64,000 nucleotides of DNA from positions 225,247 to 289,246 of the forward strand of contig CACYIK010000001.1 of assembly GCA_902774395.1 (NCBI GenBank), in the 5' to 3' direction. Position 1 is the stretch's first letter; each line of letters starts with the position of its first letter. A model generated the notes under the pieces. The model made no database searches, was not told where the DNA came from, and saw only the letters and a list, made by a program, of their open reading frames with translations. The DNA comes from an uncultured Bacteroidota bacterium (lineage in GTDB: Bacteria > Bacteroidota > Bacteroidia > Bacteroidales > P3). A program made the translations under genes and the position numbers. Of the stretch, positions 1 through 8,684 are shown one piece after another.

Positions 1-297
1 ATAACCCTCATAATAATGGAAACGCCCCTGCATGGCCATAACAGTAGCGGTTGGTCTACTACCTGCTACCTGCTGCCCGCTACCTGCTAATTCACCCACT
101 ATCAGATTACCTTTGTGGCCGACGGCAGTGGAGGCTTTGAAGTGGGGTATCTCGCCGTAAGGAATAATCAAGGGATCCTCGATGCTCTCGCCTAGTTTAC
201 CCAGGCCACTGCCAAGCACAATGACGGTCTCCGGCAGGGTCTTTCCCACCGCCAAAATGCGCCCCTTTAAATAATCCGCTGTCTCGTTATAATTCAT
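1..297 (-). CDS. punA: Purine nucleoside phosphorylase, N-terminal part (cut by window edge)
   Basis: Reading leftward from an ATG at 297, the frame stays open to the window edge, so only the first 99 codons are present. The residues match the start of the family-1 purine nucleoside phosphorylases, which split inosine and guanosine with phosphate: VLGSGLGKL (phosphate loop), IPHFKASTAVGHKG and MAMQGRFHYYEGY. Between the last two motifs is a run reading AGSGQQVAGS, encoded by a GTAGCAGGTAGC-type word repeat at about 57-93. The family does not normally have this, and it appears to be an in-frame insertion in a surface loop. The missing C-terminal part lies outside the window. Family assignment is firm; the exact nucleoside preference is inferred. 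Confidence 0.85.
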   Translation of the reverse strand, partial: MNYNETADYLKGRILAVGKTLPETVIVLGSGLGKLGESIEDPLIIPYGEIPHFKASTAVGHKGNLIVGELAGSGQQVAGSRPTATVMAMQGRFHYYEGY

Positions 298-300
298 TTC

Positions 301-345
301 GTTCAGTGTTTAGTGGTAAGTGTTTAGTGTTTAGTGCCGCGACCC
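301..345. repeat. Word-repeat run (GTGTTTAGT family)
   Basis: The gap between punA and the DUF151 gene holds a head-to-tail run of the words GTTTAGTG/GTAAGTGTTTAGT. The same family occurs near 11690-11780, 17013-17108, 41537-41569, 44610-44662, 54720-54870 and 59250-59300. Confidence 0.8.
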
Positions 346-350
346 ATTCC

Positions 351-893
351 TCATTCTTCATTATTCCTTAGTTCCTCTATTTTCTTCTGGATTTCTGCCG
401 CCCGCTCATACTCTTCCTTCTCTTCGCACCGCTTCAGTTCCTCCTCCAACTCCTCCAAAGACTCTGCTCCCTCCACTCTCCACTCTCCACTTTCCGTTCT
501 TACACCCGTCTCCTCGATAACACTCTCTTCCACCATGATAGGGCAGTCGGAGAGTAAAGCCAGCGTGATGGCGTCGGTGGTACGGCTGTCGAACAGTTTG
601 TCGTTGAATCCGTCGGTGGTGTGGAGCGTGGCATAGAAGATACCCTCGCTGACACGGTCGATGGAGACACTCTTGAGACTCAGCCCATAGCCATCCATGA
701 GGTTCATCATAAGCTCGTGGGTCATTGGGCGGCGGGTGTGAACAGACTCCTTGGCCAACATGATGTTCTGAGCCTCGCTGGCACCGATGAAGATGGGTAT
801 CTGCATACCACCCTCGGGCTCATAGAGCATCAGGATATAGCTGTCGCTCTGCGACATGCCACTCTGTATCGTCAAAGGAAAGACCCGTTTCAT
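351..893 (-). CDS. Bifunctional nuclease-family (DUF151) protein with C-terminal UVR motif
   Basis: The 180-aa product has a DUF151/BFN domain over roughly residues 1-130, with the family pattern IPIFIGASEAQNI, DGYG and LFDSRTTDAITLAL. It ends in a charged helical stretch (ELKRCEEKEEYERAAEIQKKIEELR), which is a UvrB/UvrC-type UVR motif. This two-part layout is usual in Bacteroidetes. Some DUF151 proteins elsewhere have nuclease activity; that is not shown for this one. The linker before the UVR motif contains RTESGEWRVEGAES, encoded by a CCACTCTCCACT word run at about 468-500, so part of the linker seems to be repeat-derived. It sits upstream of punA on the same strand and may be cotranscribed with it. 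Confidence 0.8.
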   Translation of the reverse strand: MKRVFPLTIQSGMSQSDSYILMLYEPEGGMQIPIFIGASEAQNIMLAKESVHTRRPMTHELMMNLMDGYGLSLKSVSIDRVSEGIFYATLHTTDGFNDKLFDSRTTDAITLALLSDCPIMVEESVIEETGVRTESGEWRVEGAESLEELEEELKRCEEKEEYERAAEIQKKIEELRNNEE

Positions 894-914
894 TTAAGAA
901 TTATGAATTATGAC

Positions 915-1592
915 TTATGAATTATGAGTAAGATATTCTGCCAGTTTCTGTACGGCGAGACCGCGGTGGCTGATGGTGTTCTTGACTTCCAAGGGCATCT
1001 CGGCGAAACTGACGGCAAAGCGGTCGGGCATAAAGACAGGGTCATAACCAAAACCTTCGCCGTTAGTATGCCTCTCCGTCAGAATCTGTCCGTCGACTCT
1101 TCCTTCGAAATAGTGAATAGCACACTCATCACTCATCACTCCACACTCATCACTTCTTTCCATCAGACAGATAACAGTACGGAAGCAAGCCCTACGGTTC
1201 GTCTCACCATCCAATGCCGCCAACAGTTTGTCGATGTTGTCGTCAAAAGAGCAGTGCTCCCCGGCATAACGCGCCGAATAGACCCCCGGCGCACCGTCCA
1301 GAGCCTCCACCTCAAGACCCGTATCATCCGCAAACACCCCGTCAAAATCAGTGGCCTGTTGAGAAGCACCTGAATTTTCAATTTTCAATTTTGAATTTTC
1401 AATTCTCTCCCACACCCACTGGGCTTTCTGCAAAGCGTTGCCTTGCAGCGTGTCGGCAGTTTCCGGGATTTCTCCCTGGAGGTTGGCTTCCGCCAGGGAG
1501 ACTATCTCGATAGCGCCCGATTGCGACAATGCCGCACGAACCTCTTCAAGCTTATGCTTGTTGTTGGTGGCGAAAATCAGTCGACGCTTCAT
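915..1592 (-). CDS. rdgB: XTP/dITP pyrophosphatase (RdgB/HAM1)
   Basis: This house-cleaning enzyme hydrolyses non-canonical purine nucleoside triphosphates such as XTP and dITP. The family motifs are all visible: FATNNKHKLEEV at the N-terminus, FADDTGLEVEALDGAPGVYSA, GEGFGYDPVF and SHRG near the end. At 225 aa it is about 30 residues longer than usual. The extra length is in two places that coincide with word repeats: ENSKLKIENS (AATTTTGAATTTTCAATT run at 1371-1407) and RSDECGVMSDECA (CACTCATCACT run at 1121-1155). Both keep the frame and fall between conserved motifs. The start codon overlaps the stop of the upstream M20 peptidase gene (ATGA), so the two are probably translationally coupled. 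Confidence 0.92.
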   Translation of the reverse strand: MKRRLIFATNNKHKLEEVRAALSQSGAIEIVSLAEANLQGEIPETADTLQGNALQKAQWVWERIENSKLKIENSGASQQATDFDGVFADDTGLEVEALDGAPGVYSARYAGEHCSFDDNIDKLLAALDGETNRRACFRTVICLMERSDECGVMSDECAIHYFEGRVDGQILTERHTNGEGFGYDPVFMPDRFAVSFAEMPLEVKNTISHRGLAVQKLAEYLTHNS

Positions 1593-2941
1593 TCGGCGAA
1601 GTATTTATAGAACAGGGGTATCGTCTCGATGCCTTTGAAGAACTGGGCGAGGGGATAGTTCTCGTTGGGAGCGTGGATGTCGTCGCTGGCGAGACCGAAG
1701 CCCATGAGGATGCTCTTCAGACCCAGTATCTTTTCGAAGCCGGCCACGATGGGGATGCTTCCACCGCTGCGGGTGGGGATGGGGCGCTTGCCAAAGGTGT
1801 CGGTCATGGCCTTCTCGGCAGCCTTGTAGGCCTTGAGTTCCAGTGGACTGACGTAGGCGGCACCACCATGGCAAGGCGTGACCTTGACGGTGACGTAGTC
1901 GGGAGCGGCAGCCTCGAAGTAGTTCTTGAACATTTCGCTAATCTTCTCGAAGTCCTGGTTGGCGACGAGGCGGGTGCTGATTTTGGCATAGGCCTTGCTG
2001 GGAAGCACGGTCTTGGTGCCTTCGCCGGTATGGCCGCCCCAGATGCCGCAGACGTCGAGGCAGGGACGGATGCCCGTGCGTTCCTTGGTGCTGTAGCCTT
2101 TCTCGCCTTTCAGCGCACGGACGCCGAGGTCTTTCTTATACTGCTCCTCGTCGAAGGGAGCCTGGGCCATGAGGGCACGCTCTTCATCGCTGAGTACCAG
2201 CACGTCGTCGTAGAAGCCGGGGATGGTGATATGGCCGTTCTCGTCGTGCAGATCGGCAATCATCTTGCAGAGCACATTGATGGGGTTGGCCACGGCACCG
2301 CCGAAAATGCCGCTGTGAAGGTCGTGGTTGGCACCGGTCACCTCCACCTCCCAGTAGCAGAGGCCGCGAAGGCCGCTGGTGATGCTGGGCACGTCGGGGG
2401 CAATCATCGAGGTGTCGCTGACGAGGATGATGTCGGCCTTAAGTAAATCCTTTTTCTTCTCGCAGAAGCCGTAGAGGCTGCCGGAGCCAATCTCCTCTTC
2501 GCCCTCGAGCATGAACTTCACGTTACAGGGCAGGTTGCCGGTACGGACCATATATTCGAAGGCTTTGGCGTGCATGAAGCTCTGTCCCTTGTCGTCGTCG
2601 GCGCCACGGGCCCAGATATAGCCGTCTTTGACCACAGGCTCAAAGGGGGAGGTGCGCCACAGCTCGAGCGGAGCCACGGGCATCACGTCGTAGTGGCCGT
2701 AGACCAGCACGGTGGGTTTGCTGGGGTCGATAGTCTTCTCACCATAGACCACGGGATTGCCGTCGGTAGGCATCACCTCTGCCTTGTCGGCACCAGCCTC
2801 AAGCAGCAGCTCTTTCCAACGCTCGGCGCAACGCACCATATCGGGCTTATGCTCCTGCTCAGAGCTGATGGAAGGAATACGGATTAAAGAGAAAAGTTCT
2901 TCAAGAAAACGATCTTTGTTCTGTTCAATGTATTGTTTCAT
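1589..2941 (-). CDS. M20-family dipeptidase
   Basis: The 450-aa product is a metallopeptidase of the M20/DapE-ArgE fold, of the subgroup that acts on dipeptides and short peptides. Visible sites are VYGHYDVMPV (first metal histidine and aspartate), ARGADDDKGQ, EGEEEIGSGS (catalytic glutamate pair) and SGGSIPIV near the C-terminus. It lacks a signal peptide and should be cytoplasmic. Its 3' end overlaps rdgB by four bases. The start ATG at 2941 is followed directly by the conserved helix, so no other start is likely. Substrate range cannot be told from sequence. Confidence 0.9.
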   Translation of the reverse strand: MKQYIEQNKDRFLEELFSLIRIPSISSEQEHKPDMVRCAERWKELLLEAGADKAEVMPTDGNPVVYGEKTIDPSKPTVLVYGHYDVMPVAPLELWRTSPFEPVVKDGYIWARGADDDKGQSFMHAKAFEYMVRTGNLPCNVKFMLEGEEEIGSGSLYGFCEKKKDLLKADIILVSDTSMIAPDVPSITSGLRGLCYWEVEVTGANHDLHSGIFGGAVANPINVLCKMIADLHDENGHITIPGFYDDVLVLSDEERALMAQAPFDEEQYKKDLGVRALKGEKGYSTKERTGIRPCLDVCGIWGGHTGEGTKTVLPSKAYAKISTRLVANQDFEKISEMFKNYFEAAAPDYVTVKVTPCHGGAAYVSPLELKAYKAAEKAMTDTFGKRPIPTRSGGSIPIVAGFEKILGLKSILMGFGLASDDIHAPNENYPLAQFFKGIETIPLFYKYFAE

Positions 2942-2966
2942 GATATATTATTGTTTGATTATTTTT

Positions 2967-3758
2967 CTATCTGACAATGACTTTCACGCCCTCGCGTTCC
3001 ATCTGTTGGGAGGGACCGTTAGGATCCAGCTCTATCATAGGGATGGTGGACATTCCAATAATAATTTCCTCGGGCAGCGGTGCGTCGAGCGACATCAATT
3101 GAAGGTCTACCACAGTGAAACCCGTCTCTTTTACCTTGATTCCTACCTTCTCATAGAGACGGTAGCCGACGGAAGACACTTTCATGTCATAGGTTCCGGG
3201 GTCGAGGCCTTCAATAAGATAGTTGCCGGTGGAGTCGGAAATCTCATTCGCGAAAAAAACTTCTTCGCCGTCTTTGTATAGCAGCACGTTGGCGTAGGGA
3301 ACAGGATTCCTGTCCTGGTCCACAATGAGACCCTTGATTTTACCTGTGGCGTTTAACGAAACATTTCTGTTGATGGGCAATACCGTCGGTAGGGTATCTA
3401 CTGGGATATATTCCAACTTTTGGGGATCCTCCGAAATCGCCCCCATAGAATATCCTGATGGAATCTCAATGATTGGAATGGTTTCCGCATTCTTCGTACG
3501 GACAGTGTCCTGCGCCGTGGCAACACCTGGCGTAGCCAACCCCAACGCCAGGCCGGCGACGGTGGCCACCTTTCCGAGACTAATCCTCTCTGCCAATGAT
3601 TTTTCCAAATACCGCACCTCGGCCTCGCACCTCGGACAAGTCCCACGGCACTCGCCCTTGTAGGTGCACTCTTCAATCTCCAGAGGAATATCATTCTCCT
3701 CGGCGATGCGTTTCCGCACCTCCTTCAACTGCTTGCAGATGTTCTTCCCGTGGTTCAT
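2967..3758 (-). CDS. Carboxypeptidase-regulatory-like domain protein with N-terminal Cys cluster
   Basis: The 263-aa product starts with a helical segment and a four-cysteine cluster, CTYKGECRGTCPRCE, which suggests a small metal or redox site. A hydrophobic stretch near residues 60-80 (VATVAGLALGLATPGVATA) looks like an internal membrane anchor or late signal. Residues 140-225 form a CarboxypepD_reg-like beta-sandwich (KIKGLIVDQDRNPVPYANVLL ... VSSVGYRLYEKVGIKV). A shorter paralogue without the Cys cluster is at 52902-53312; both share the ETGFTV/STGFTV turn. This Cys-cluster plus beta-sandwich layout is seen in other Bacteroidales proteins. Its role is unknown. Confidence 0.7.
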   Translation of the reverse strand: MNHGKNICKQLKEVRKRIAEENDIPLEIEECTYKGECRGTCPRCEAEVRYLEKSLAERISLGKVATVAGLALGLATPGVATAQDTVRTKNAETIPIIEIPSGYSMGAISEDPQKLEYIPVDTLPTVLPINRNVSLNATGKIKGLIVDQDRNPVPYANVLLYKDGEEVFFANEISDSTGNYLIEGLDPGTYDMKVSSVGYRLYEKVGIKVKETGFTVVDLQLMSLDAPLPEEIIIGMSTIPMIELDPNGPSQQMEREGVKVIVR

Positions 3759-3798
3759 CGTGTAATCATTGATGCTTTTAGTATTCGGTCGATGACAA

Positions 3799-3885
3799 CT
3801 ACATCGCCTTCGAACGCAAGAAACTTCTCAGTTCCTCCATATCTTCACTCACCGATTTGTCAATCTCAACCTTGTATACTGTCAT
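3799..3885 (-). other. Very small ORF overlapping the end of the 66-aa gene
   Basis: An ATG at 3885 opens a 28-codon frame (start MTVYKVEIDKSVSEDMEELR) that overlaps the end of the upstream 66-aa gene in another frame. The overlap layout and the MYKVEIDKSV-like start recall the N-terminus of a RelE-type toxin behind its antitoxin, but the frame ends after 28 codons. It could be a dead toxin remnant or chance. Confidence 0.25.
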
Positions 3886-4066
3886 AGTATTCGTCGACAT
3901 ATCGATGTAACATGTTGCAAAACTCGTCCACTGTCATACGACCTTTGCGGGAAAGCTCTTCCTCCATACTCTCGACAGCATGATGCTCAGTAGAAAGACG
4001 AGCATACGCCGCCTCTGGTTCACTGGCCCTTGGTGTAGTCATGTCGTTCTTTTTATATTCTTTCAT
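3866..4066 (-). CDS. Small acidic protein, possibly antitoxin-like
   Basis: The 66-aa product has no recognisable domain. The second half (GRMTVDEFCNMLHRYVDEYYDSI) is predicted helical and amphipathic, a common shape for antitoxin C-termini. A likely internal start MTTPRASEPE would shorten it by eight residues. It is followed by an overlapping truncated frame (3799-3885) that may be a toxin remnant. No function is assigned. Confidence 0.45.
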   Translation of the reverse strand: MKEYKKNDMTTPRASEPEAAYARLSTEHHAVESMEEELSRKGRMTVDEFCNMLHRYVDEYYDSIQG

Positions 4067-4179
4067 TACTATATGATTTCCTCTTATAACGAAAGTTTGT
4101 CCTTTTTATTGTGATGGAAGTTTTTTGTTAATAACGGAGTATTTTATTGGAGATAAGAGAAAAAATGGATGCAAAAAAA

Positions 4180-4210
4180 CGAAGCCTCTCCGATTTATGG
4201 AGAGGCTTCG
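4180..4210 (-). terminator. Rho-independent terminator after the LRR protein gene
   Basis: An 11-12-bp inverted repeat (CGAAGCCTCTCC / GGAGAGGCTTCG) with a six-base loop is followed on the minus strand by a run of seven T. It lies just after the stop of the 1222-aa gene. Confidence 0.9.
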
Positions 4211-4234
4211 GATAAAGTGATGTAAAAGAGTGGA

Positions 4235-7200
4235 TTATTTAACCACAACCACCTTTTGTGTTGGCAAGGTGCCTATCTTGACGAGGTACACACCGGAAGC
4301 CGGAACATCGAAGCGGGTATTGCGACCGCCATCCACCTTACGGCCTACGATGTCGTAAATGACAATTTCTTCTTTTAGCTCGGTTTCGACAACAATCTGA
4401 CCACCGTGAGTATAGATATTGACAGCATCTGCAATCACATCGTCTATGCCCTGTGTTGCTACGAAATAGGCTGTATAGGTGGCATTGCCTGTAACGGTGA
4501 TTGTACGCGGATTTTGCGTGTTGTTATCTTGCCAATGGTCGAAACGGTAGCCACTGTTGGCAATAGCAGTCAGCGTGGCTGTGGATCCAGAGTTATAAGT
4601 GCCACCACCACTGACGCTACCCATAGAGGAATTGGCTGAATTAACGGTAATAGTGTACTGGGTAGGTGTCGTGCCTTGGCTAATGGTAATATCGTCAATA
4701 CAGATGTAATTATTGTCATAGGTGTCATGGTGATGGAAAGCGATGTAAATAGTTTGACCCGCGAAAGCCGACAAATCCACCGTTTGAAGCGTCCAGTTGT
4801 TGTTGGCTGCTGTGGGGGTGATGTCAATAAGGATGTTTGTGAACGCACTTGTGGCATTAGTGGTGGTGGATACCTTTACTGCAAGTTTATCTGCTGGGTA
4901 TTCCCCATTGACTCTGTACCACCAAGAAAGAGAGATGTTGCTACTTGGAAGAACAATGGCTGGAGAAATGAGATATTCGTTTGCATTGAAGGGATTGGTG
5001 TTCCATGAGAATGACGCTGCCATTTTGCTTCCAGAATGAGGATTGACTACACCAGAGCCTTCTCCAAAGGAATTCGATACTACCCAAGTGTTGTTATCGT
5101 TGTTGGCATCGACAATCGTCCAACAATCCATTGAACCCTCGAAGCTTTCCGTATAGGGCAGAGTGGTAATTGTGCAGGGGTCGGTGGCATCCTGTTCAAA
5201 ATAGGCTGTATAGGTAGCATTGGCTGTGACGGTTACAATACGCGGGTTCTGTGTGTTGTTGTCTTGCCAATGGGTGAAGTGGTAGCCGTCGTTGGCTGTA
5301 GCGGTTAATGTGGCTGTTGCATTAGCATTGTAGGTGCCACCGCCGCTGACGCTTCCCATAGACGGATTGGCAGTAGTAACGGTGAGTGTGTATTGCGTCG
5401 GAGCATCGGCTTCGAAATAAGCAGTGTAGGTGGCATCGCCAGTAACAGTCACAGTACGTGGATTACTGGTATTGCCATCTTGCCACTGTGTGAAGTGATA
5501 GCCGCTGTTGGCCGTGGCGGTCAATGTGGCCGTTGCTCCCGAATTGTAGGTGCCTCCGCCGCTGACGCTTCCCATAGACGGATTGGCAGAATTGACCGTT
5601 AGTGTGTATGCCGTGATGTTCTGGGTGATAACGATGTCATCAATGAATAAATAATACATGTCATTGCTGGTATAGTGGAACGTTATGTATGCACTATCGC
5701 CGGCATTGACAGTAAACTGAGCAGAACGTGTCATGTAACTGGTGCTGGAGATAGTTTCACTGAACAACAATGAATCCGACATATAATATACGCTATAAGT
5801 TTCGGGATAGTTGGAACTCATTGCACAAGCCTTCCATGAGATAGTATAGCTGCCGGGGGTGAGTATCCATGGAGAGTACAGATAGTCGTCATTCGCTCCG
5901 GAATTATTATATATGACCGCCATACAGCCAGTGCCACCTACACCATGATTGCCATTAAGAAACCACGACATACCATCCCCATCGCCATCATACGTTTCCC
6001 AGCAAGTAGCAATGGTGTCGTTATCGAAATTCATCGTGTATGGGAATTGGGTGATGACACATGTGGTGCCGAAATCATCGGCTTCGAAATAGGCGGTATA
6101 AGTAGCATTGGATGAAACAATAATGGTTCGCGGATTCTGTGTATTGCCATCCTGCCAATGTGTGAAATGGTAACCGCTATTGGCCGTGGCAGTCAATGTG
6201 GCTGCTGCATCCTCACTATAGGTACCTCCTCCGCTGACGCTACCCATAGTTGGGTCTGCAGAGTTGACAGTCAGGGTATATTGTGTTGCATTGTCAGAAA
6301 CGAAGTAGGCCGTTATACTGGTATTGCTCGTAAGGTGTAACGTGTCCGGATTTGACGTGCTGCCTGTACTCCAGTGGTCAAAGTGATAACCGCTGTTAGC
6401 TGTGGCTGAAATCACGGCTGTAGAATCGCAGCGCACATCATGACCATAAAGTTGCACGATTTGAGCAGTTCCTCTATCGGTATTATTTGAAGAAACATTG
6501 AGTATTAAGTCATCGGCAGGATACAGCAAGGTTTGTGCTGCAAAATTATAAGTATAGGTTCCATCCACATAGTTGTTATAAGTGCGGTAATTTTCGAATG
6601 CTGTACATCCCTGTAACACAAATGCACATCTGAGGAAATGAAATGGTGATAAATGACTAACAAACGTTGGGACTGTTTCAGACATCATGTAAATATACAC
6701 TGTATCTGTTATATAATAATAATCACTATGACCAAATGCGGATTGTTCAATAGTGTCAACTCCATTACCAATAATGATAGTTCTTAAACTATTTCCAACA
6801 AATGCAGCTGTTCCAATAAAATTGACGCTATTGGGGATGGTTATTGAACACAAGCTATCGCATCCATTAAATGCAGATTGCTCAATTCGTGTGACACTAT
6901 TAGGAATAAAAACAGAAGTAAGCTTTCTACAGCCATCAAAAGCACCCGCGCTGATAGTAGAAACCGAATCTCCTATTATCACAGTAGAAATGCTTGTGTT
7001 ATAGAACAAGTCTGATGGCATGGTCTGAACGCTGTTCCCAACAAACACAGTATCGAGACTACTGCAATAGGCGAATGACCTGTAACTGCCATAATTTGTA
7101 TACTCGTAACAGTTGGTTGCATTATAGTATACTGTGGTTAGGTTATTACATGACGAAAAGACACTCCCATAGAGGGTGTCAACAGAGCTTGGAATGGTGA

Positions 7201-7903
7201 TAGAAGTCAGCGAGTCACAATCTCTGAAAGCACAAAAGCCAAGATACGAAACACCATTCCCTAGGTCTAAATAGGTAAGTCCACTACATTGGTTGAAAGC
7301 ATATTGGCCAATATGAGTGACCGAGTTGGGAATGACGATGGAATCTAAACTGGTGCATTGGGAGAATGCGTAACTACCAATACTTGCAACTGAATTTCCG
7401 AGTGAAACAGAGGTCAAACTGCTACATGCATTGAAAGCACTACCACCAATACTAATGACAGAATTTCCGATGGTTACGGAAGTCAATCCAGTACAATATC
7501 CAAATGCTTGAGACTCTATAGAGGTAACGTGATTGCCAATTGTAACGGAAGTTAGTCCCGTGCAACTCTGAAAGGCTGATGTACCTATGGAAGTGACCGA
7601 GTCGCCAATAATGACAGACGTGATAGAACTACAACTCTCAAAAGCCCTGTTGCCAATGGATGTCACTATATAGGTGTTCCCATTGTAGGAAACAACATTT
7701 GGTATTTCCACTGTGCCAGATAGATGTGGATTGTTGTAAGTTGGGGCAAGAGATCGTTGAAACGTCACTTGAGCTTCTCCATTTACAATATTGTAAAATA
7801 GTGTTTTCCCCTGATAGGTATAACTAAAATCATAGGCTTTCGCACTATTAGGGATGGCCAAAGCAGCAAACAAAACTGATAAAAGGAATACTTTGTATTT
7901 CAT
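4235..7903 (-). CDS. Secreted BspA-type LRR / cleaved-adhesin protein with T9SS sorting tail
   Basis: The 1222-aa product begins with a signal peptide (cleavage near SAKA-YDF). Residues about 60-430 are a series of BspA-type leucine-rich repeats (LRR_5; recurring SVTIGNSVTSIGxxAF). Then come at least five InlB-B-type repeats of about 70 aa, each with NPSMGSVSGGGTY and GYHFTHWQD. Two of these are separated by jelly-roll domains (about 620-770 and 950-1130, the latter with YTESFEGSMDCW and YICIDDITIS) like the cleaved-adhesin domains of Porphyromonas gingivalis gingipains. The last 70 residues (IVIYDIVGRKV ... GVYLVKI) form a type A T9SS C-terminal signal, so it should be exported by T9SS and fixed to the cell surface. 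Adhesion to host or food polymers is the likely role, by family. The repeats are near-identical at DNA level and could recombine. Confidence 0.88.
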   Translation of the reverse strand: MKYKVFLLSVLFAALAIPNSAKAYDFSYTYQGKTLFYNIVNGEAQVTFQRSLAPTYNNPHLSGTVEIPNVVSYNGNTYIVTSIGNRAFESCSSITSVIIGDSVTSIGTSAFQSCTGLTSVTIGNHVTSIESQAFGYCTGLTSVTIGNSVISIGGSAFNACSSLTSVSLGNSVASIGSYAFSQCTSLDSIVIPNSVTHIGQYAFNQCSGLTYLDLGNGVSYLGFCAFRDCDSLTSITIPSSVDTLYGSVFSSCNNLTTVYYNATNCYEYTNYGSYRSFAYCSSLDTVFVGNSVQTMPSDLFYNTSISTVIIGDSVSTISAGAFDGCRKLTSVFIPNSVTRIEQSAFNGCDSLCSITIPNSVNFIGTAAFVGNSLRTIIIGNGVDTIEQSAFGHSDYYYITDTVYIYMMSETVPTFVSHLSPFHFLRCAFVLQGCTAFENYRTYNNYVDGTYTYNFAAQTLLYPADDLILNVSSNNTDRGTAQIVQLYGHDVRCDSTAVISATANSGYHFDHWSTGSTSNPDTLHLTSNTSITAYFVSDNATQYTLTVNSADPTMGSVSGGGTYSEDAAATLTATANSGYHFTHWQDGNTQNPRTIIVSSNATYTAYFEADDFGTTCVITQFPYTMNFDNDTIATCWETYDGDGDGMSWFLNGNHGVGGTGCMAVIYNNSGANDDYLYSPWILTPGSYTISWKACAMSSNYPETYSVYYMSDSLLFSETISSTSYMTRSAQFTVNAGDSAYITFHYTSNDMYYLFIDDIVITQNITAYTLTVNSANPSMGSVSGGGTYNSGATATLTATANSGYHFTQWQDGNTSNPRTVTVTGDATYTAYFEADAPTQYTLTVTTANPSMGSVSGGGTYNANATATLTATANDGYHFTHWQDNNTQNPRIVTVTANATYTAYFEQDATDPCTITTLPYTESFEGSMDCWTIVDANNDNNTWVVSNSFGEGSGVVNPHSGSKMAASFSWNTNPFNANEYLISPAIVLPSSNISLSWWYRVNGEYPADKLAVKVSTTTNATSAFTNILIDITPTAANNNWTLQTVDLSAFAGQTIYIAFHHHDTYDNNYICIDDITISQGTTPTQYTITVNSANSSMGSVSGGGTYNSGSTATLTAIANSGYRFDHWQDNNTQNPRTITVTGNATYTAYFVATQGIDDVIADAVNIYTHGGQIVVETELKEEIVIYDIVGRKVDGGRNTRFDVPASGVYLVKIGTLPTQKVVVVK

Positions 7904-7904
7904 A

Positions 7905-8288
7905 TTATTGATTATTAAATTTCATTTCTACAGAATACACTTTCAAGAAAGCTTCATGCAAGGCGTAATAATACTTGGTGCGGATGGATGTCTTGTTGTC
8001 AGACTCTTTCCGTCGCACTTCTGATTTTTCAATCAGTTCAGCATATTTCTTAACGGTGAACGCCTCATAGGGCTGCTCCAGAATGCCGCTGAGTAACACA
8101 GTAATACTCAGTTCATGGATAGGAGCATCTTTAACGGCGTTTTGCACCCATACACAAACATTGTCGCTGTAAACTATAGTAAAGGATTTGGACCCTGCAC
8201 GGTTTCCTTCAAATAGATAGTTATCGACTTTCCTCTTCTCGATAAACAGCCTCAACATTCTCTCCGTTTTGATTGCCTCTTTGTCCAT
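7905..8288 (-). CDS. Hypothetical protein, 127 aa
   Basis: No family is recognised. The product is charged and looks soluble: an N-terminal helix (DKEAIKTERMLRLFIEKRKV), a central beta-rich part (SFTIVYSDNVCVWVQNAV) and a lysine-rich C-terminal helix. No signal peptide is visible. It sits 1 bp upstream of the LRR adhesin gene on the same strand, so the two are probably one transcript. Whether it helps export or regulation of the adhesin is not known. Confidence 0.55.
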   Translation of the reverse strand: MDKEAIKTERMLRLFIEKRKVDNYLFEGNRAGSKSFTIVYSDNVCVWVQNAVKDAPIHELSITVLLSGILEQPYEAFTVKKYAELIEKSEVRRKESDNKTSIRTKYYYALHEAFLKVYSVEMKFNNQ

Positions 8289-8629
8289 GCCATCAATTAT
8301 TTTGTCTCATGGCTCGTGAGAGGTTTATGTGAACAGAAGAAAGTGGAGCCATCCATTTCCTATCTCTATCGGTAGGGCTTGGACTCCCTTGTAATTGGAA
8401 TTAAGTAGATAAGGTCTTGATGTGGCTCCACTTGTGTATTTCGTAGACATACGAATACAATCCAAGTAGGCAATCATCCTTATTCCGACTTAATTCCTTT
8501 GATGAAAGTGTCCAAGTTTCACCGATAGCGGAATAGAAAATGCGCTTTCTCTGGCATACGGATTTCTCCCCGTTTGCGACTGCAAAAGTACGCATTTTTT
8601 CTCATTCAGCCAAAAAAAACTTTGTGAAA
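8289..8629. other. Noncoding stretch with long-range inverted repeat; possible structured RNA or 5' leader
   Basis: No convincing gene lies here. A 64-codon frame at 8401-8595 on the minus strand has no family resemblance. A 9-bp perfect inverted repeat pairs 8343-8351 (GTGGAGCCA) with 8423-8431 (TGGCTCCAC). The sequence TGCAAAAGTACGCATTTT near 8581-8600 resembles the A/T-rich upstream zones of other genes in this window. It may be the leader of the 8288-4235 transcript or a small RNA. Confidence 0.3.
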
Positions 8630-8664
8630 CGGCTCCGCAAGAGTGGCTTTCACTTGCGGAGCCG
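8630..8664. terminator. Strong stem-loop (12-bp arms)
   Basis: CGGCTCCGCAAG at 8630-8641 pairs with CTTGCGGAGCCG at 8653-8664 around an 11-base loop. It lies about 20 bp after the stop of the gene remnant at 8685-8930, and on the minus strand a T-rich stretch follows within 15 bases, so it probably ends transcription of that former gene. Confidence 0.7.
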
Positions 8665-8684
8665 TATCGATTTCAGGGCACAGA

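Noticed and set aside
8401..8595. 64-codon minus-strand frame
   Set aside because: No family resemblance, and its start lies in a promoter-like A/T-rich zone; I treat the stretch as noncoding.
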